Assembly: GCA_001596135.1 (NCBI GenBank)
Contig: CP014773.1
Span: forward strand, 62,001 to 126,000
Length of the DNA: 64,000 nucleotides
DNA from: Mucilaginibacter sp. PAMC 26640
GTDB lineage: Bacteria; Bacteroidota; Bacteroidia; Sphingobacteriales; Sphingobacteriaceae
Reading direction: 5' to 3'
Shown: one piece after another, positions 8,969 to 18,033 of the stretch
Layout: each line of letters starts with the position of its first letter
Position numbering within the stretch: the stretch's first letter is position 1
Translations under genes and position numbers: made by a program
Notes under the pieces: generated by a model
Seen by the model: the letters and a program-made list of their open reading frames with translations, nothing else
The model's database searches: none
What the model was told of the DNA's origin: nothing

Positions 8969-9005
8969 CATTAAAGTCTTCGATTATTCCAAAGACTTTA
9001 ATGTT
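8967..9005. terminator. Perfect inverted repeat between convergent copB and rteC
   Basis: The 14-bp arm AACATTAAAGTCTT (8967-8980) pairs perfectly with AAGACTTTAATGTT (8992-9005) around an 11-base loop. It lies exactly between the copB stop codon and the stop codon of the convergent rteC gene. A bidirectional terminator is the simplest reading. Confidence 0.7.
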
Positions 9006-9019
9006 CATGTAAACCCGGA

Positions 9020-9853
9020 TCATTTCAACTTTTTTTGTATCCGTAACATAAGGGCTTCCTTCATTTCATCAATATAAACCGTTGGACTTGGACGCCCGCA
9101 TAACCAATCATAAGTATCATAGAAATTGCCTAGGGATATGTTGAATGATCTTTCAATAAACTTCACTATGCTTTTCAGGTTCTTTTTACCGAACGCCTCT
9201 GTGGCATGCCAGCTATAGATCAGTTCGATAAGCGCGCACTTGGTCTGTTTCCAGTCAAAGTCCCGGAATTCTGAATCTATTTGCATGATCACATCTTTTT
9301 GATTGACTTTTTGAATAGATTGCTCCAAAAATTCCTGTAAAAGTTCACTGGCCAAGACTTGCGCCAGCTTATGGTCATGAGTAGTACTAAAGGTCGGGTC
9401 AAAGTCGATCACGCATTGATCCGGGTCAAGATGGACATCATAATTCCCACGTACAAAGTAATACTCATCCAGGTAGGTTGCTTGTGTTCGTACATACTGG
9501 TAGAACGATAGATTACTTTCAAAAAAATGGTGAAGTATCTTGATCTCGTTCGCAAAGTAATCTGTTACCACTTTACTGTCGCCGATCGGTTTCCTGATCT
9601 CAATATTGAGCAACGACTGGAAAAAGATCAGCTGTGATTTGAATTTGGGTTTGATTTGCTTGAAAAACAAAATCTCCTCAGCGGACGTACCCGGGTCGTT
9701 CAATTTACAATAGTCTTTTAATTTTCGGAGATACTTCAGGCAAACATGAATAGACCTTTCCAGTCTTTTGATCAAATGATCTTCTTCCAGTACCAATTCG
9801 TTAAGGTCTCTATTCAGGTCTGCATAAAGCCGGTCACTAAATTTAGTTATCAT
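9020..9853 (-). CDS. rteC: RteC-family regulator of conjugative element excision
   Basis: This 277-aa protein shows the RteC layout: a helical N-terminal half (KRLERSIHVCLKYLRKLKDY), a central YYFVRGNYDVHLDPDQC and FSTTHDHKLAQVLASELL, and a C-terminal winged-helix-like part (LIELIYSWHATEAFG, then FNISLGNFYDTY). RteC of CTnDOT activates the excision operon. It is probably a cytoplasmic DNA-binding protein. The gene sits next to the tra/copB cargo and belongs to the same element. Confidence 0.85.
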   Translation of the reverse strand: MITKFSDRLYADLNRDLNELVLEEDHLIKRLERSIHVCLKYLRKLKDYCKLNDPGTSAEEILFFKQIKPKFKSQLIFFQSLLNIEIRKPIGDSKVVTDYFANEIKILHHFFESNLSFYQYVRTQATYLDEYYFVRGNYDVHLDPDQCVIDFDPTFSTTHDHKLAQVLASELLQEFLEQSIQKVNQKDVIMQIDSEFRDFDWKQTKCALIELIYSWHATEAFGKKNLKSIVKFIERSFNISLGNFYDTYDWLCGRPSPTVYIDEMKEALMLRIQKKLK

Positions 9854-9947
9854 CGTATTCGTATTTGGTTATGAGCTTTGCCACCTGTTAGCCGAAACGG
9901 GTGTTGCAAACAAAGCCTGATGCGTATTATTTTTTCATAGTCGTCTA

Positions 9948-11099
9948 TTAAGGAAAATAATTTTTATTTAAGTAATTGAGCATCTTTTGCAGGAAGTCGC
10001 GAACAACAGCAGCGGCAGACTGGTCAAGGCTATAGAATGCGCGTCCAAAGCTTTTATGAGAGATATGCTGCTGCTTCTTTGTGGTAAAATGTTCCGTAAA
10101 GAAGCGGGTGATCATCGCTACATTCTCCACCGGGAAGCAACCCGTCTTGGAAAATATCCTTATGAATAAAGCAAATTGAGGAACCGATAAATTAAGCGGG
10201 AATTTTACGGTTGTAGGTTTAGTTCTTTTTGCTTTGTTACCTGTCTGCTCCTGAAGCCAGGGTAAAATAAATATATCAGTTGAAGGTAGTTCTGGTTGTA
10301 ATGCTTTTTCAGGACTGACAAAGATGCCTGAAAGCTCCCTGATCAGTCCATCAACATAAGTTTGCTTTTCTTGCTGACCAAACTGTTCGATCTTAGTTAA
10401 GACATGTTCCTGGAACCAATTATAGAAATGAAAGGAATTGAAGTTTTGCTGGTATAGCGCACGGGTGAGTCTTTCTGTAGTTGTAGCAGCGCCGAATAGC
10501 AACAATTGGTGCGTCATCCGTGTCAGATTCAGCGCTTGTTCAATTTGACGGTAAGAGATACCAGAAAATGATCCTTCTGCTATCACCTCATCAACAGACA
10601 CTTCCACAACTTCAACCAATGATTTATCGGTAGCTTTATTATAGTTGCTCTGCAGGTCTGATTGAAATGTCTTTATATCCACAGCTAAAAGCTGACAGTG
10701 ATAAACAGTAGCCTTGTGATCAACATCAAAATATTGATAAAACTGGCTACGGAGAAACTCCAGCACGTTTTCCATTGCTGCATTAACCTGACCGTAAGCA
10801 TCCGTCAGAGCAGTTCTTAAATCTTCAGAAAGTAATGAGGCTTGCACATGCCTGCTCACCATATCGGAAAGCTGGATGATACCGGCCTGATGATACTGCA
10901 CATATCGTTTGATGACCTGTTCTTTCGCGCTGCTTAATAATTCATGTGTCCACTTTTTCTTTAGGTCAGCGCATAAAATTTTGATATAAGCAACCTGTCC
11001 AGTTATTAGTTTTTGATAACTGGTTTCATCGGTTATACTACTTTCGGTAAGGATAGCAGCAACTGATTTTTCAAGTTCGATGATTTCGGATCTAAGCAA
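9948..11099 (-). CDS. Helical hypothetical protein adjacent to rteC
   Basis: This 383-aa soluble, mostly helical protein has no signal peptide. The C-terminal 90 residues (LSVPQFALFIRIFSKTGCF, then HISHKSFGRAFYSLDQSAAA and DFLQKMLNYLN) follow a pattern seen in proteins encoded near RteC in Bacteroidetes elements and recall the RteC C-terminal region. I cannot name the domain. It lies 94 bp upstream of rteC in the same direction, with its own AT-rich upstream region. It may be a paralogous regulator, but that is inference. Confidence 0.6.
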   Translation of the reverse strand: MLRSEIIELEKSVAAILTESSITDETSYQKLITGQVAYIKILCADLKKKWTHELLSSAKEQVIKRYVQYHQAGIIQLSDMVSRHVQASLLSEDLRTALTDAYGQVNAAMENVLEFLRSQFYQYFDVDHKATVYHCQLLAVDIKTFQSDLQSNYNKATDKSLVEVVEVSVDEVIAEGSFSGISYRQIEQALNLTRMTHQLLLFGAATTTERLTRALYQQNFNSFHFYNWFQEHVLTKIEQFGQQEKQTYVDGLIRELSGIFVSPEKALQPELPSTDIFILPWLQEQTGNKAKRTKPTTVKFPLNLSVPQFALFIRIFSKTGCFPVENVAMITRFFTEHFTTKKQQHISHKSFGRAFYSLDQSAAAVVRDFLQKMLNYLNKNYFP

Positions 11100-11193
11100 A
11101 ACGCAAACAACTTGGTTAACAAATAGTTAATAATAAATCGCTGATTTCGGCATTAGTTGCGCGATTTTTTCGAAAATTCGTTAGTAGATATTT

Positions 11194-11376
11194 CTACGCG
11201 GTTAACTTTTGTGCAGTTAAATGCGTAACAGTTGTAAGTACTGTTATTGTAGTGTTTGTGGGATCTGTGCCAGTGGGTGGATCAGTTTCTCCATAGTAGT
11301 TTTTTGAGTTAGTTGAATCAAAATCACAAATAGTGGCGATATTTTTATTCAACTTTTTTGATTTCGGTGTTTTCAT
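11194..11376 (-). CDS. Candidate RiPP (class I lanthipeptide-like) precursor peptide
   Basis: From the ATG complement at 11374-11376 this encodes 60 aa. The open frame reaches 11418, but the inner Met gives a leader typical of Bacteroidetes LanB substrates: MKTPKSKKLNKNIATICDFD. The remainder is rich in Thr/Ser (TDPPTGTDPTNTTITVLTTV) and ends TAQKLTA. The only Cys is in the leader-like part, so a conventional lanthionine core is not possible. Thr dehydration without rings, or another modification, would be needed. The lanB-like gene lies 1.9 kb away beyond a two-component pair. The protein could also be a chance short ORF, though its composition and neighbours argue against that. Confidence 0.5.
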   Translation of the reverse strand: MKTPKSKKLNKNIATICDFDSTNSKNYYGETDPPTGTDPTNTTITVLTTVTHLTAQKLTA

Positions 11377-11393
11377 AACTAATGATTTTTGCT

Positions 11394-11401
11394 CAAAAAT
11401 A
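11394..11401 (-). promoter_or_regulatory. Possible Bacteroidetes -7 box for the peptide gene
   Basis: Read on the minus strand, TATTTTTG matches the Bacteroidetes primary-sigma -7 consensus TAnnTTTG, 18 bp before the chosen start of the peptide gene. I saw no good -33 TTTG box at the right distance, so support is weak. It does favour the start at 11376 over the one at 11418, because transcription would begin inside the longer frame. Confidence 0.3.
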
Positions 11402-11498
11402 TTTCGGTATAAAAACATAAGGAACTTTGTTACGCTGAGACTGATTTGCTATATGTAGAAAGATGTGAATGATATTTATTTGACATTCTTAAAGTATA

Positions 11499-12557
11499 AT
11501 GTTTAAAAAAAAGTCTATCGTTATAAGACATATACTCGTTTGGATATTATTTATAACCTACGAAGTTATATATGTAAAATTCGCTGCTGGGGTGACAGCA
11601 AGTGTCTTTCATGTCCTTATATTTTATATTTTAAATATTGGTCTTTTCTATTTTAACGCGAATGTTGTTCTTGATTTTGCATTTTTCAAAACGGCCAAGC
11701 CGTATTTAATATCAATATCCCTTACTTTATTGGAACTCTTTGGTTACCTCTTTTTTAAATTTATTTTAGATTATGTGGTATCATCCTCAACTGAATCCCT
11801 TCTGATGCAACTGAAAGAAGATGAGAAGTATGTACTAATCAATGTATGGAGAGGTATATATTTTATCGGGTTCAGTATCGCTTATTGGTCTATGCGTTAC
11901 ATGGTTCGCTTCAAAGAACGCAATCATCAGATGGAAAAGGAACAGTTGAAAAACACTGCTAGCACCTTAGAACTAGAAAATAAATTTATGTCGGTTGAAA
12001 ATGCCTATCTGCAGAATCAGATCAGTCCGCATCTGTTATTCAATTCATTAAACTTTATTTATAACAAAGTTTATAAAGAATCTGCGGATGCGGGTAACAG
12101 CGTTGCGCGCTTAGCTGATCTGATGCGCTATTCGCTGGTGAGCGCTGACGATACACGAACCGTTTTATTAAGCAAGGAAGTCAAACAAATGGAGAATCTC
12201 ATCGAACTTTGCCGCATGCGTTACAATAATCAGTTTTATCTGCGGTTGAAAAAAAAGGGAAAGCTTTCAACAGTGAGTATTATTCCATTGGTGCTGATCA
12301 CACTGGTGGAAAACATCATGAAACACGGCGACCTGGGTGATAAAAAGCAGGCGGCATCTATTTCGCTGGAACTAGAGGAATCACGTTTACGCTTTCTTAC
12401 ATGCAATAAGATTCGCGATACCAACCTATATCCTAACACAGGCCTCGGGCTTAAAAATATTGAAAAGAGACTGAGCAACTATTACCCGGGCAGGTATAGT
12501 TTGTACACAAGTAAGAATGATGAAATATTTACGGTTAACTTAACTATTGATCTATGA
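11499..12557 (+). CDS. LytS/YehU-type sensor histidine kinase
   Basis: This 352-aa protein has four hydrophobic segments in residues 10-140, then a coiled linker (KEQLKNTASTLELENKFMSV) and the His_kinase (PF06580-type) phosphoacceptor region ISPHLLFNSLNFIYNKV with His178. An ATP-binding domain with LVENIMKHG and GLGLKNIEKRL follows. This family pairs with LytTR regulators. Its stop overlaps the next start (ATGA at 12554-12557), so the two are translationally coupled. It lies divergent from the peptide gene and convergent with lanB, and may sense the product or envelope state. Confidence 0.85.
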   Translation: MFKKKSIVIRHILVWILFITYEVIYVKFAAGVTASVFHVLIFYILNIGLFYFNANVVLDFAFFKTAKPYLISISLTLLELFGYLFFKFILDYVVSSSTESLLMQLKEDEKYVLINVWRGIYFIGFSIAYWSMRYMVRFKERNHQMEKEQLKNTASTLELENKFMSVENAYLQNQISPHLLFNSLNFIYNKVYKESADAGNSVARLADLMRYSLVSADDTRTVLLSKEVKQMENLIELCRMRYNNQFYLRLKKKGKLSTVSIIPLVLITLVENIMKHGDLGDKKQAASISLELEESRLRFLTCNKIRDTNLYPNTGLGLKNIEKRLSNYYPGRYSLYTSKNDEIFTVNLTIDL

Positions 12558-13282
12558 ATATCAGCTGCTATGTGATAGATGATGAGGCGGGGGCCATCGC
12601 GCTGCTATCCGATTATATTGAACGAACGCCGGGACTGGAACTGGTCGGTTCTTCACTTGACCCCTTGATTGCACTCGATGAACTGACCAGCGATAACGCG
12701 CCGGACATCACATTCATTGATGTAGACATGCGCTTGCTTTCCGGCCTTGATCTGGCGGGTATGGTAAACTTATATACTACAGTAGTTTTTACCACCGCCT
12801 TTCCGGAGTATGCCTTACAGGCTTTTGAAAAAGAGGCATTTGATTATTTATTAAAGCCGATCACCTATGACCGCTTTGCCAAATGTACGCAACATGCCAA
12901 ACGGAAAATGAAACTTCCGGCTAAGCACGTATACCCTATACGGGAGGATTTTTTTACTATCAAAAGTGAGATCAAAGGGCGCATGGTCAAAGTTAAATTT
13001 GATGAGGTCCTTTATATTGAAGGCGCAGTAAACTATATCCAGATCCACACAACGGAAGGTAAGCACATGACCTACCTGACCATGAAAGAGATCGAGCATT
13101 ATTTGCCAAAGCCTCTTTTTGTCCGTATCCACCGCTCTTTTTTGATTAACGTCAATTACGTGAAGGTCATCGAACGCAGCCAGGTAAAGATGGAAAATGG
13201 GGACTCGCTGATCATGGGCGACTATTACAAAAAGCGCTTTCTCGATCTGATGGATCATCATCTGGTTAAAACAGAACGTTGA
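12554..13282 (+). CDS. LytTR-family response regulator
   Basis: This 242-aa protein has a receiver domain at residues 3-120 (CYVIDDEAGAIALLSDYIE, phosphoacceptor Asp56 in FIDVDM, KPITYDRF with the conserved Lys) and a LytTR DNA-binding domain at about 140-235 (FDEVLYIEGAVNYIQIHT, IHRSFLINVNYV). It is the partner of the kinase upstream. LytTR regulators bind paired direct repeats; I did not find an obvious pair upstream of the peptide gene or lanB. It ends 6 bp from the convergent lanB stop. Confidence 0.88.
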   Translation: MNISCYVIDDEAGAIALLSDYIERTPGLELVGSSLDPLIALDELTSDNAPDITFIDVDMRLLSGLDLAGMVNLYTTVVFTTAFPEYALQAFEKEAFDYLLKPITYDRFAKCTQHAKRKMKLPAKHVYPIREDFFTIKSEIKGRMVKVKFDEVLYIEGAVNYIQIHTTEGKHMTYLTMKEIEHYLPKPLFVRIHRSFLINVNYVKVIERSQVKMENGDSLIMGDYYKKRFLDLMDHHLVKTER

Positions 13283-13288
13283 CCCATT

Positions 13289-16270
13289 TTAGGTTGATCG
13301 TTTATTCCGGCCTTTTACGGAAAGCAGGTATTTATGCAGCAGGTAATTACAGATCATTTCCTGCTTGCGTGACTCGTCGGTAAATATTCGGTTTAGGTGC
13401 ATATGAATGATGCCGCGCAGGTAATCTAAATTTGTGTTATTTCCCATGTATCCCTTAAGGTTGCGTAAACTCTTGATAAAAGCGCTGGCCGCTTTTTTTG
13501 ATCCACTGTAAAGTGTGTGATCATCCTGTTGAAAAGCAGCCATTATGCCGGAACTTAGTTCGCGGTACTTTTTATCAAGCTCTATTTTAAAGGGTTTATC
13601 ACTGAATTCAGGTAAGAATTGCTGAAAGCTATTCCATGTAAAATTCATCTGTCCATCCAGGTCGGAGATAAACTGTTTAATGATTTCCTGAGTTGTATAA
13701 AGTGCGAAAGCGTGTGTGCTTAATACCGGTTTTATTTTCGCTTGCTTTAGATAATTAAGTACCAATTCGCTGCTGGCTCCAAAAAATGCCTCTGTGTTTT
13801 CAATGCCTCCCGCAACGTATCGTTCCAGCTCGCGGCTATAAACGTCTATTTGGAATTCCCGGATCACATGCTGCTGGATTCGGTCTTCCAGTTTTGTTTT
13901 AAAAGCCAGCAAAACATCGTTGAAGATGCCCGGATTCAGCTTCAGCCGCAAGCGGATATGTGGGGCATGATCTTCATAGCGGATAAAGAACCATTGCCTG
14001 ATCCTGTCTTCACCATATCGCCTGTTTAGTAACGGCCTTAACCGTAATAAAAGGCGGTTAATACCGATTTTCGGTGCATATATTTTCAGATAAAGCCATT
14101 CGGAACCGGGCACATATTTGCGTTGCGTTTTAATCGTTGATCTCCGCTCAAAAGCTAATTTGGGTAACACTAGTGGCCTGTCGGGTAATAGGTAAGCATT
14201 GTATTGCTGAACAGCTGGCTGAACCAGGTACTCTTTAATAACCACCTCTTTTTTCTGCCGGATACAGGCGCAGAAAAACTCGATATCCCGCCGGCTTTCA
14301 CTGTCGAATATCAATTCCTGATCACCTTCGGTAAGCGAGAAGTAACGGGGCAACCTGATCGTGTCTTTTAGTTTATTGAAAGCATTGGTCACCTGATTTT
14401 GATCGTTTTGCTGCAAGTCGCTTAGCCGGTTTTCGGAGATGATCCAGTTTGCCAGGCTCAATATGCTGTCCTTATATTCTACTCTCGGGTAAAAGTGAAG
14501 GTTCGGGAACAATTGCCGCAGGTCCAGTCCAAGACCTGACCGGCCATACTGATAAGACAGATCGGCTAAAAAGCGGAACAGCGGCAATTTGTTTAGTCCA
14601 TGATTATAAGCTGAGGTCAAACGTGGTATAACGATCTTTCGATGCTTTTCAGAAAACAGGATCACCTGATGATCGACTATCCGTAAATACAGATCGGAAA
14701 GCCGGACCTGCTGCGCTTCAGGCAGGGTTGATGCTGCGGTGATCGGCATTTCATAATGGTAGAGATGTTCTCTACGATTGACATTATCAGTATGCGGATC
14801 GGCCAGGTGCAAAAGTTCTGCGAAGATCGCCTCGGGGTTCAGGTCTTCCAAATAGCGGGCCATTGATCTCGCAGCACCCGCTATTTTTTTATCAGCCACC
14901 GTGAACCGGCCCAATAAGGCCGGCGCGTTGATGCCGCCCGCATTTTCGATAAACACTTTATTTTCGGCCACACGAAACAGTACGGACATACCCAGCATTT
15001 GCTCTGGATCAGCCATACTTTTCAACCTATGCAGGTCAGTGTCCAGCAGGTTGATCACGGGAACATTTGATTTATCTCGCAGCCAGCATTCCATCAGTAT
15101 GCCGTGCGCCGCAGACCAGGTTCCGCCTTCCCTTGGTTGACTTCTGTAGGGAATATGCAAGGTTTCCAGTAGCGGATTGTTTTTCTCGGTTTCCGGGAGC
15201 TGATATCCGATACCGGCTTCCGGGTCCAATGCCTGCAAAAGCGGCAGTGTCTGTCCCTCAAAATGCTGTTGGAAACTTTTGATAAATTGCGATATCGTTG
15301 CGGGTTGTAACGTTGTTGTTAAGCACGCCAGCGCAGCTATACCATCCCGAATCTTTTCCTGGCAATTTATGTCCGGGCCTTCACCAATTGCATCCTGCGT
15401 TAAAATAATACTGAGTTTGTCATTCGTGCTTACATTTTCTGGAAGCAGGGCGTTTATGTTTTGTTCTAAAAGAGCTATAGCGGATGGATCGATAGCCGCG
15501 TTGCGTTGATCTGTTTTAAGGTTCAACAAACTTGTTTTTGCAGGCCCGTCATCGAGCGCCGCTGTTAAGGTTATCAGGTGATCCTTTCCGGTAATTGGCA
15601 GTCGCCGGCAGTTAACCATTAATTGCGAATCGATCAGGAAAACGGCATAATCTTCGGCCTCTGCCGTTGTACATTCAGCCGACCGCATAATTTGTTCAAC
15701 AATTTTTTGCCTTGTGCAGCCTGTATCGCTTATGGTAAGAAGGTCTTTCAGGACTTTTGAAAAGGCGATTGATTGTAATTGGAAATCCCGTTGCCTGCCT
15801 GTTTCATCCGGGCTGGTACGAAAGAATCGGTATTCGTCCAATATCCGATAGATGGAGGGATTAGCCTCATACTCCGCGTCTTTGTTGAGTTCGTTGTCCA
15901 GCAGGTGCTTTCCCAGCAAATGTTGAACTGTCATCGCCGGCCGGATATCAGCCTTAAATTTTGGAACTGACCGTTGCGTTTCGGCTTTAGCCGTCCATTC
16001 TACAAGGCTTATGGATGAAAACAAGCCGAACGGCGTTGGCCTAAAGCAATAGCGATTAATATATTTCTGTAAAGTATTGGCTTCTTTTGGTGATAGGCTT
16101 TCTGTTAGGAAATGCTGTTTTTCTAAGTTTGCATAAAATACAGGGGTAGCCACCCGTATCGCCGCCCTGAAAAAAATATCATCAAGAAAACTTTGTGGAT
16201 CAGCCAAATAATCTGCCGGGCTTTTAACTGGCCTGCGTAAAAGTATTTGTTGAGCAAATGAATATACCAT
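13289..16270 (-). CDS. Full-length class I lantibiotic dehydratase (LanB-like)
   Basis: This 993-aa protein has both halves of a class I dehydratase. The N-terminal Lant_dehydr domain covers about residues 35-690 (KQHFLTESLSPKEANTLQKY, RYCFRPTPFGLFSS). The C-terminal SpaB_C/thiopeptide-type elimination domain covers about 710-965 (WLYLKIYAPKIGINRLLLRL, WFFIRYEDHAPHIRLRLKL). The known reaction is tRNA-Glu-dependent glutamylation of Ser/Thr followed by elimination to Dha/Dhb. No LanC cyclase, peptidase or dedicated transporter lies beside it. With the Cys-poor peptide at 11194 this suggests a ring-less dehydrated product, or cyclase and exporter encoded elsewhere. The start is the ATG near 16270, with AT-rich DNA upstream shared with the divergent AbiE operon. 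Confidence 0.88.
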   Translation of the reverse strand: MVYSFAQQILLRRPVKSPADYLADPQSFLDDIFFRAAIRVATPVFYANLEKQHFLTESLSPKEANTLQKYINRYCFRPTPFGLFSSISLVEWTAKAETQRSVPKFKADIRPAMTVQHLLGKHLLDNELNKDAEYEANPSIYRILDEYRFFRTSPDETGRQRDFQLQSIAFSKVLKDLLTISDTGCTRQKIVEQIMRSAECTTAEAEDYAVFLIDSQLMVNCRRLPITGKDHLITLTAALDDGPAKTSLLNLKTDQRNAAIDPSAIALLEQNINALLPENVSTNDKLSIILTQDAIGEGPDINCQEKIRDGIAALACLTTTLQPATISQFIKSFQQHFEGQTLPLLQALDPEAGIGYQLPETEKNNPLLETLHIPYRSQPREGGTWSAAHGILMECWLRDKSNVPVINLLDTDLHRLKSMADPEQMLGMSVLFRVAENKVFIENAGGINAPALLGRFTVADKKIAGAARSMARYLEDLNPEAIFAELLHLADPHTDNVNRREHLYHYEMPITAASTLPEAQQVRLSDLYLRIVDHQVILFSEKHRKIVIPRLTSAYNHGLNKLPLFRFLADLSYQYGRSGLGLDLRQLFPNLHFYPRVEYKDSILSLANWIISENRLSDLQQNDQNQVTNAFNKLKDTIRLPRYFSLTEGDQELIFDSESRRDIEFFCACIRQKKEVVIKEYLVQPAVQQYNAYLLPDRPLVLPKLAFERRSTIKTQRKYVPGSEWLYLKIYAPKIGINRLLLRLRPLLNRRYGEDRIRQWFFIRYEDHAPHIRLRLKLNPGIFNDVLLAFKTKLEDRIQQHVIREFQIDVYSRELERYVAGGIENTEAFFGASSELVLNYLKQAKIKPVLSTHAFALYTTQEIIKQFISDLDGQMNFTWNSFQQFLPEFSDKPFKIELDKKYRELSSGIMAAFQQDDHTLYSGSKKAASAFIKSLRNLKGYMGNNTNLDYLRGIIHMHLNRIFTDESRKQEMICNYLLHKYLLSVKGRNKRST

Positions 16271-16492
16271 AATAAAATTTAGAATTGTAATGCAGTTAAT
16301 TTTCGGTAATTTAGATGGAGGTAAACCAGTTAACCCATACTTAAAGTTTCATCCAGGTTTGTATTTTTTGATATAGTTAATCTATCAAAAACCGATTATC
16401 TATATTATATTTTACGAAAATTGCTTATGTTTTGTTGCTTTTGGAGAAACATATTATATTTTAAATTTTAGTATATTGTAAAATTATGAATA

Positions 16493-16517
16493 GATAATCG
16501 GATATATTCCGATTATC
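16493..16517 (+). promoter_or_regulatory. AbiEi operator: perfect inverted repeat upstream of abiE
   Basis: GATAATCGGA (16493-16502), a TATAT spacer and TCCGATTATC (16508-16517) form a perfect 10-bp inverted repeat ending 26 bp before the abiEi ATG. A further half-site CCGATTATC is at 16392-16400, on the lanB side of the same intergenic region. In characterised AbiE systems the antitoxin AbiEi binds inverted repeats in its own promoter and represses it. The same arrangement is inferred here. Confidence 0.65.
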
Positions 16518-16543
16518 GTATTAAAGTTTTACATTTGATTATC

Positions 16544-17182
16544 ATGGATATATTGCAATCATTAATGGATTCTTCTAATCAACCCATCACACATCAGTTA
16601 CTGATGTCCTGGTTAAAAGATTACAAGCGTCCCAACGATAAGATTAACGCATTGAAGTCGGAAGGCATGATCTCCTCAATTAAGAAGGGGCTGTATATCG
16701 CCGGTCCTAAAGTGCGCGCTTCTCGTCCTGAAAGCGGCCTGCTTGCAAATCACATTTATGGGCCGAGTTATATCTCGCTGGAAACCGCATTATCTTATTA
16801 TGGACTGATCCCTGAACGGGTATACGAGATCAGTTCCATGACTACCAAAGTTTCCCGTGAGTTTACTACCAACGTGGGCATTTTCACCTACACACATTTA
16901 CCTTTACCGTATTACGCATTCGGACTGCGAATAGTTAAACTAGGCGAAAAGCAGAACGCGATGATCGCCTCGCCGGAAAAAGCACTTTGTGATAAGATCA
17001 TCAGCACCTCTGGTTTACTGATCAGAAGTACGGTACAGGCGGGCATTTACCTGACACAAGACCTCCGGATGGAGGAATCAGCGCTGAAAGAGCTGGATAC
17101 CAAAATAATGTCCGGCTGGCTGGATGCCGCGCCAAAAAAAGAAAGTTTAATAATGGTCATTAAAATGATGGAGAACTTATGA
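16544..17182 (+). CDS. abiEi: AbiEi-family type IV antitoxin / autorepressor
   Basis: From ATG 16544 (an in-frame TTG lies 9 bp earlier) the protein has 212 aa. The N-terminal winged helix is about residues 5-60 (HQLLMSWLKDYKRPNDKINA, then SIKKGLYIAG). The AbiEi C-terminal domain follows (GPSYISLETALSYYGLIPE, ASPEKALCDKI). AbiEi neutralises AbiEii without stable binding and represses the operon. Its stop overlaps the abiEii start (ATGA at 17179-17182). A truncated, frameshifted duplicate of this gene is at 50991-51330. Confidence 0.88.
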   Translation: MDILQSLMDSSNQPITHQLLMSWLKDYKRPNDKINALKSEGMISSIKKGLYIAGPKVRASRPESGLLANHIYGPSYISLETALSYYGLIPERVYEISSMTTKVSREFTTNVGIFTYTHLPLPYYAFGLRIVKLGEKQNAMIASPEKALCDKIISTSGLLIRSTVQAGIYLTQDLRMEESALKELDTKIMSGWLDAAPKKESLIMVIKMMENL

Positions 17183-18033
17183 TCAAGGAATGGTTAGAAG
17201 ATTACAAACCGGCCAATCAACAGGAAGCCAAAGACGCCCTGCGGGAGATCATGCAGGATATCGCCTTGGCTGGGCTTTCCCGTACCGGCTTTTTTGAAAA
17301 GGCCGCTTTCTATGGTGGCACGGCGCTCCGGATATTTTATGGGCTTGACCGCTTTTCGGAAGACCTCGATTTTTCGCTGTTAGCAATAGACCCGGAATTT
17401 TCCCTAACCAAATACCAGGATGCCATTTTAAATGAGTTCAATGCTCTGGGTATGCAGGTAGCCATCCGGGAAAAGCAGAAAACAAATAAGGCAAGTATCG
17501 ATTCTGCATTCCTGAAATCGGAAACCGTTTGGAAGGAATTGATCCTGGAGGGCATCGTACCGCAGAACGGCATGGGCCAGGTCGCCAATATTACCATCAA
17601 GATCGAAGTTGACCGTGAACCGCCATTAGGCTTTGAAACCGAAGAAAAGCTACTATTAAAGCCCTTTTCTTTTTACGTTAAATGTTTGACGCTGCCTAAT
17701 CTCTTTGCAGGGAAAATGCATGCGCTCCTGTTCCGTAAATGGGGAACAAATGTAAAAGGCCGCGACTGGTATGATATGGAATGGTATATCCGCAAAGGTA
17801 TACCGCTAAACCTGGCACATTTCGTAATCCGGGCGAAAGATAGCGGCGATTGGGATAATGATACGATCGATGAAGCGGAGTTCAGGCAATTGTTGAAGGA
17901 AAAAATTGATAAAGTAAAAATGGACTATGTTATCGCTGATATTCGCCGTTTTATCCGTGACCCGAAGGTCCTGGAAATTTGGTCTCCGCAGTATTTCCAC
18001 GAACTGGTCAGCAAATTGAAGGTTACAGGTTAA
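17179..18033 (+). CDS. abiEii: AbiEii-family nucleotidyltransferase toxin
   Basis: This 284-aa protein has the nucleotidyltransferase motifs: GGTALR from Gly46, then RFSEDLDFSLL with catalytic Asp62 and Asp64. The second conserved block is LPNLFAGKMHALLFRKWGTN followed by KGRDWYDMEWYI. This is the PF08843 AbiEii/MenA toxin family; MenA-type members modify tRNA 3' ends, and AbiE systems abort phage infection. All motifs are intact, so the system is predicted active. A duplicate with an internal deletion removing the Asp motif lies at 51327-51841. Confidence 0.88.
   Translation: MIKEWLEDYKPANQQEAKDALREIMQDIALAGLSRTGFFEKAAFYGGTALRIFYGLDRFSEDLDFSLLAIDPEFSLTKYQDAILNEFNALGMQVAIREKQKTNKASIDSAFLKSETVWKELILEGIVPQNGMGQVANITIKIEVDREPPLGFETEEKLLLKPFSFYVKCLTLPNLFAGKMHALLFRKWGTNVKGRDWYDMEWYIRKGIPLNLAHFVIRAKDSGDWDNDTIDEAEFRQLLKEKIDKVKMDYVIADIRRFIRDPKVLEIWSPQYFHELVSKLKVTG

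Noticed and set aside
11468..11500. Sigma70-like TTGACA and TATAAT upstream of the LytS-type kinase
   Set aside because: The boxes are only 9 bp apart, too close for a sigma70 promoter, and Bacteroidetes use a different consensus.
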